Assembly: GCA_033557675.1 (NCBI GenBank) | Contig: JAWQRM010000603.1 | Span: 1 to 21,114, forward strand | Origin: Coptodactyla brooksi | Lineage: Eukaryota > Arthropoda > Insecta > Coleoptera > Scarabaeidae | DNA length: 21,114 nt | Direction: 5' to 3' | Shown: one piece after another, positions 17,008 through 21,114 of the stretch | Numbering within the stretch: the stretch's first letter is position 1 | Layout: every line of letters begins with the position of its first letter | Translations under genes and position numbers: made by a program | Notes under the pieces: model-generated | Seen by the model: only the letters and a program-made list of their open reading frames with translations | Databases searched by the model: none | What the model was told of the DNA's origin: nothing

Positions 17008-18849
17008 ATCAGTGAGTGACAGTTAGGACACTTCCCTTATTAGATTACTCGTATGTTAACATTCAACAATAATTTTCTAATCCTTCTGATAGATTTATTG
17101 AACAACTATGTCTACTTTGCTCCATTTTCATTAGACCTGCCTTTTTAGTTTTTGTCGTTACATACTTAATTTTTTTCAATTTGTTTTTGAAAGAATTCCT
17201 TTTCATGTTTACATTAAAATTTTCTGTAGTTTTTAAAATATTCTGTATCATTGACCGATATGATTGTTTTTGTTAATCTGTTTGCTCATCTACTTCACTA
17301 TTTCTAGACGATAATTTCACTAATTTGATGGTAAATAATTGAAAACGTTTTCGGATAAGCACAGCCTGACAGGAAATGACTAAATTTCCCAAAGCACAAA
17401 GTGGAGAGCTATAAAGTAAATTCTGTTTTAGCTAAAAAGTTGCACAAAGGTTCTACAACGTTTAACACTGCAGATGGACAGAGTTCAGATCAATTCAACT
17501 GATGTTTATTAATGTAATTTGACATAGAACCACATAATTAATTAAAGATTTCTATATAAAAACAATAAAAGATATAAAAGTTTACAGTAGCCCATAAACT
17601 TACCACTGGATACACCGTTTTTATGTTTTGTGTAACTAAACCTTCGCCCTCTCAAAGTTCGTTCGGTAGCTTTAATCAAGTTGGAGCTTTCAACACAGCA
17701 GCATTGTTCGTTTTGTGACGTCGGTATATTCAAAGATCTGCGAGCTAAAAGAGAGCAAATGGCATGGCAAAGGAACGAAAGGTAACGTTCCCCTTTGTTG
17801 AGAGCCATCTTCGAGTCGCAAGGTAGAAATGAAATGTAAACACAGAATAAATTGGAGGGCTCCAACTTTATTTAACTTGACAGGAATCTTTTCTCTGTTC
17901 TGTTGCCTTCTATTATTACGCTCTGAGTATTTTAAAATTTATTTCGAAGGAAAACGTATCGGTACCTATAAAAGGTTATCTAAATCCTTCGTTTAATCAG
18001 CTTGCAAATATAACGTCTTAAAACTCTACTGGCTTAGTAAAAAGGGTTATAAAAAGGATTTACTTATACCGAAACTTTGCATGACAGCGTCAGGGAAGGG
18101 TTTTTAGATAATAATATTCCACGAGACGCCAGAACGAATGATGCAAATTCGTCTTCAAGACAAAGCGTCTGCGTCCTTGTAGTTTATCAACCGGGCGATG
18201 TCACCGCCAGCTCAAGAAATAAGCGGTCGTAAAGTTAAATTGAAATTTGCGTTGCAACGAGAACAACGAAAGTACATCATCTTTCGTTGACGAGAATTCG
18301 TGAATATCGCGAGACAGTACGTAAAAAATTCTAGTCCCAGTGGGCATTCAAATATCTGAATAGAAAGATAATCTTAACGTTAGCTGATAACTCTCAGAAC
18401 CAAACATACAGTCCATAATAACCATAGGTCCATAGCAATTTCCTTTTAAGACAATGAGGCAAAGATCAATATGATTTTTCTGTGATAATGTTTAGTTTAA
18501 CTGTTTACTGTGACAATGCCACAATTTTTATTCAGATTAGCTGCCATTTGTCTTTGCAAAATACATATGATTTTCATCAGAAATAACTTCTAATTATACA
18601 CAGTACTGGCCAAAGTCTATTGCCTTTTCGAAACTGACAGTTAAAGAAGCTATCATGTCATATTAACTGTCAAAGCTGATAGTTACTAAATGAGAGCCAT
18701 ATGTGAATGTGAATTAAAATGACATTAAAAGTAAGTAATAGTTAAGCTTTATATAAACTAACAGATAATTGAAATTCTTGGTCAGTTGATTGAAATGTAA
18801 TTTTTGTTGATTTCAATTACTATATCAATTTCAATTAATATATATATTA
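17008..18849. other. Intergenic or intronic sequence without supported genes
   Basis: The minus-strand frames at 17063-17251 (62 codons, Lys-rich) and 17542-17865 (107 codons) have no recognisable motif. The latter lies in a GC-richer patch near 17620-17830. A second CpG-richer patch spans about 18110-18330. A 10-bp stem, TGACAGTTAA with TTAACTGTCA, lies near 18637-18675. None of this supports a gene call. The patches could be regulatory or untranslated exons. Confidence 0.45.
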
Positions 18850-19293
18850 CTACATGGTTTGCAAAGTTTTTTTGCAAAAGTTTGCAAAATTATTTGTAAG
18901 TTTGCAAAATGTTTGGGAGCTCTTTTTAAAATTTTTGGGACAATATCACGATCAATTCTGAAGTGTGCTGTCGTCAATTGGACAAATTGCATGATTCACT
19001 CAAACAGAATAATCCACCCAATGCAAAACTGCATACCAATTTGGTAACTCTACAAATTTTTCTATACGGAAAATCTTTACTTCCAATGAAATCGTCAAAA
19101 ATTACTTGGATCAGTTTTTTTACCACCAAGGATCAGAAGTTTTATGAGCATGGAATCATACTACTGCCAGAAAGATGGCAAAAGGTGTTGGACCAAAGTG
19201 GTGAATATGTAATTACATAAAATATTTATACTCTCTAAGAAAAGCACCTTTTATTTTCACCAAAGAAAAACGAAATTACTTTCCGAATAACTT
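18850..19293 (+). pseudogene. mariner element copy C, defective 3' part
   Basis: It begins abruptly in TTTGCAAA-rich sequence equivalent to the deletion junction of copies A and B. It continues with transposase codons (QLDKLHDSLKQN near 18979), loses the segment with the catalytic QDNARP and SPDLAPSDY motifs, and ends with DQKFYEHGIILLPERWQ and a stop at 19218-19220. The 3' terminal repeat ACGAAATTACTTTCCGAATA is present to ~19293, with the same untranslated tail as copy A (ATTTATACTCTCTAAGAAAAG). The 5' terminal repeat is missing. It is inactive. Confidence 0.85.
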
Positions 19294-20039
19294 AATATGA
19301 TTTGCTGACTGAAACACCACCAATTTTTACCATTAACACTAATGACCGTTCAAAGAATAAGATAAATGTTACCATTAGACATCGCATAAATTAACAGATA
19401 TACAAAAGATAATGTTTTAATTGGTGCAAAGCAGCTGTGAACAATTTCAAAATTACTTTTCTTTTGTTTTTCAAAATCTTTCAAAATGTTTCGTCTTGAC
19501 TTTTCTATATCCTCCGCATGTGCAATAAATTAATTATGACAGATGTATTTCAGTTCTTCCTTCGCTGTGATTATAAGTTCAGACATTTTCCTTCTAACAT
19601 ATAAATAGTTTCTGAAAAAAATACTTAAGGTAATACCTTCTGACTTTAAGAATAGATTCGTATAAAAACGCCGGAAGGAAAATGAAAATATTTCTGTTTT
19701 ACAAACGATATAGTTCGACAGACCTGCTAACCCCTCCTATGGGAGGCGTGGCTTAGTATCGTTTCATATCACGAACTGGCGGTTAGAGTATATACTAACT
19801 TTTAAAAATACATTATAAACATTAAACGTCTTTAAGTTTCTAATCCACATAAACATTACTAATTTAATGAAAGTGTACACAATATATTAAGAAATAAATG
19901 TAATTTTAAAGATACATAATCCAAATGTAGAGTATAATTAATTTTACAATGATAGTAGACAAAAAAGTCATTCAACAGATGTGAGGCAAAAGAACAGACC
20001 CCTAACGTAAGGTCCATACCAAACTACCGAATAGTTTTC
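19294..20039. other. AT-rich intergenic sequence with one short GC hairpin
   Basis: Nothing coding is supported. Near 19730-19748 CCCCTCCTATGGGAGGCGTGG contains a 5-bp inverted CCTCC/GGAGG stem. The remainder is AT-rich and unremarkable. Confidence 0.45.
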
Positions 20040-20460
20040 TGTATTTACAGCTACTGGGGTGCCTGCCGGTGGTTCACACCAGAGTAACGTACTCCTTTAA
20101 TTTAGTGGTCGAACGCTTGTCCATTCCCTTTGCCAGAGGTGTTGGGACTGCACTGCAACGGATCCCACTTTTATTGGAAAACAATAAAAATGAAATAGCA
20201 AGCAATTTGGACCGGGTAAAATAAACGTCGGTTAGCGAAACCCCTCCGATAAGCTCGTCCACTGCACCCGATGGTCTCTGCCGTATCGATTCCATCGAAC
20301 GGCAGTGGAGCAGTGCAGTGGAACGCGGAAAGATGGCGTCTTCCTTATCTTCCAACATCTCCATGCAATTAAGGCTAATTGCGTTGTATGTTCGTGGAAA
20401 TTATTGCAAATGAGCGTGTCGAAAATCTCTCTTTTCCTACGGAATAAAAACGGCATTTTA
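20040..20460. other. CpG-richer patch, possible exon or regulatory region
   Basis: Composition rises in C and G compared with the flanks. A pyrimidine-poor TTCTGTATTTACAG at about 20036-20049 could pass for a splice acceptor. Overlapping minus-strand frames of 96 and 74 codons exist but have no motif. I do not see a supported gene. Confidence 0.3.
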
Positions 20461-21114
20461 TATCATCCTTTATAAACTAAAAGAACGTGCTGGATGCGAA
20501 CAATACCAAAATCTCTGTATGAAATATTTGAATGTACGTGAATGATCTCCCCATTTGAAAATGGGGTTTCTCAAATAAAGGAAACAGCGATAGGACGAAC
20601 TTAGAACCGTTAAGAAATCGTATACCCTTTGGATTACGTTCAACATCAACAATATTGGTTAAATTAATTGAAACTTACGCTTCTTAACCTTCGAGCGAGC
20701 GCGTCCCGTTTCAACACATCAGCGAGCGCGTGGCCTACTGAGTACGCCACCTTAAATGTAACGCTCTTTCAATCATTTAGCAGATTTTATTATTATTTTA
20801 TTATTATTACTTATGTATGAAGTAAAATTTAACGCTCATAAAAAACAATTAACGGTAATACAATAGTTGGTATCTACTCATTGTGTTGTGCAATTATTGA
20901 TCAAAAATAAGGTTTTCACGTTAAAATTTCCCAATAAAATTTTCGTTACAGTATATAGAGATAGTAAGTAGATAACAAAACAAATTGACAAATAAACAAG
21001 TATTTTTATTCTGATTCTTCGCTACAGCAACCTATACAGACTTGTTTGAGTCTGTATAAGTTAAAATAACATGAGCTTTACAAGCAAACTTTGTACACTT
21101 ATCACATGTAATGG
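20461..21114. other. Intergenic sequence with two small perfect hairpins
   Basis: CCCCATTTGAAAATGGGG near 20549-20566 is an 8-bp stem around GA. TATACAGACT, loop TGTTTG, AGTCTGTATA near 21034-21059 is a perfect 10-bp stem. Repeated GAGCGAGCGCG words lie near 20691-20730, and an ATT microsatellite near 20785-20810. No gene is supported. Confidence 0.5.

Noticed and set aside
17542..17865. 107-codon minus-strand frame
   Set aside because: No recognisable domain, signal or conservation clue. The length is within what chance allows in a GC-richer patch.
20074..20456. Minus-strand frames of 74-96 codons
   Set aside because: They overlap each other in different frames, without motifs or splice support.
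21034..21059. Perfect 10-bp hairpin as a microRNA precursor
   Set aside because: The stem is far too short for a precursor of ~22-nt RNAs, and flanking pairing does not extend it.

Overview
The window reads as non-coding, AT-rich animal DNA, most probably from an insect. Support comes from three mariner copies (DD34D signature), a DD41D relative of mariner/Tc1, two copies of a CENPB/pogo-like transposon, and short CpG-rich islands in an AT-rich background. A hymenopteran host is my inference from the overall look of these elements; nothing here proves it. There are no bacterial genes, operons, CRISPR arrays or rRNA genes. Almost all recognisable coding sequence belongs to decayed transposons. 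The only candidate host coding sequence is one short first exon at about 12976-13050.

Layout: (1) 1-1570 is a local array of interlocking palindromic repeats, followed by a separate hairpin element at 1760-2005. (2) 2030-3720 is unique sequence with two CpG-richer patches. (3) 3719-4254 is mariner copy A. (4) 4260-5520 is AT-rich with two unrecognised coding-like scraps. (5) 5527-5880 is a head-to-head palindrome with Penelope-like terminal motifs. (6) 5926-6385 is a short element with ~50-bp inverted ends that contains a tRNA-like A box, B box and T-arm. (7) 6598-7613 is mariner copy B, on the minus strand, with an internal 150-bp triplication. (8) 8450-12022 is pogo-like element copy 1, with ~600-700 bp inverted arms and a decayed transposase on the minus strand. 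(9) 12560-13060 is a CpG-rich island with the candidate exon. (10) 13470-17007 is pogo-like element copy 2, internally deleted and split by a 2,362-bp DD41D element (13941-16302) that has ~650-bp inverted arms of its own. (11) 17010-18850 is mostly unique sequence. (12) 18850-19293 is mariner copy C. (13) 19295-21114 is unique sequence with a CpG-richer patch and small hairpins.

None of the transposase genes looks intact. The two pogo-like copies carry a TGA at the same codon, where the family is expected to have Trp. The three mariner copies share the junction of a large internal deletion. Both facts suggest spread of already defective copies, mobilised in trans or duplicated with the genome. 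The DD41D insertion can be removed on paper: taking out the element and one TA restores a continuous transposase reading frame, which fixes the ends and the TA target duplication precisely. I see no convincing undescribed defence, metabolic or regulatory system. The most distinctive feature is the density of long, near-perfect inverted repeats, which could form long double-stranded RNA if transcribed.
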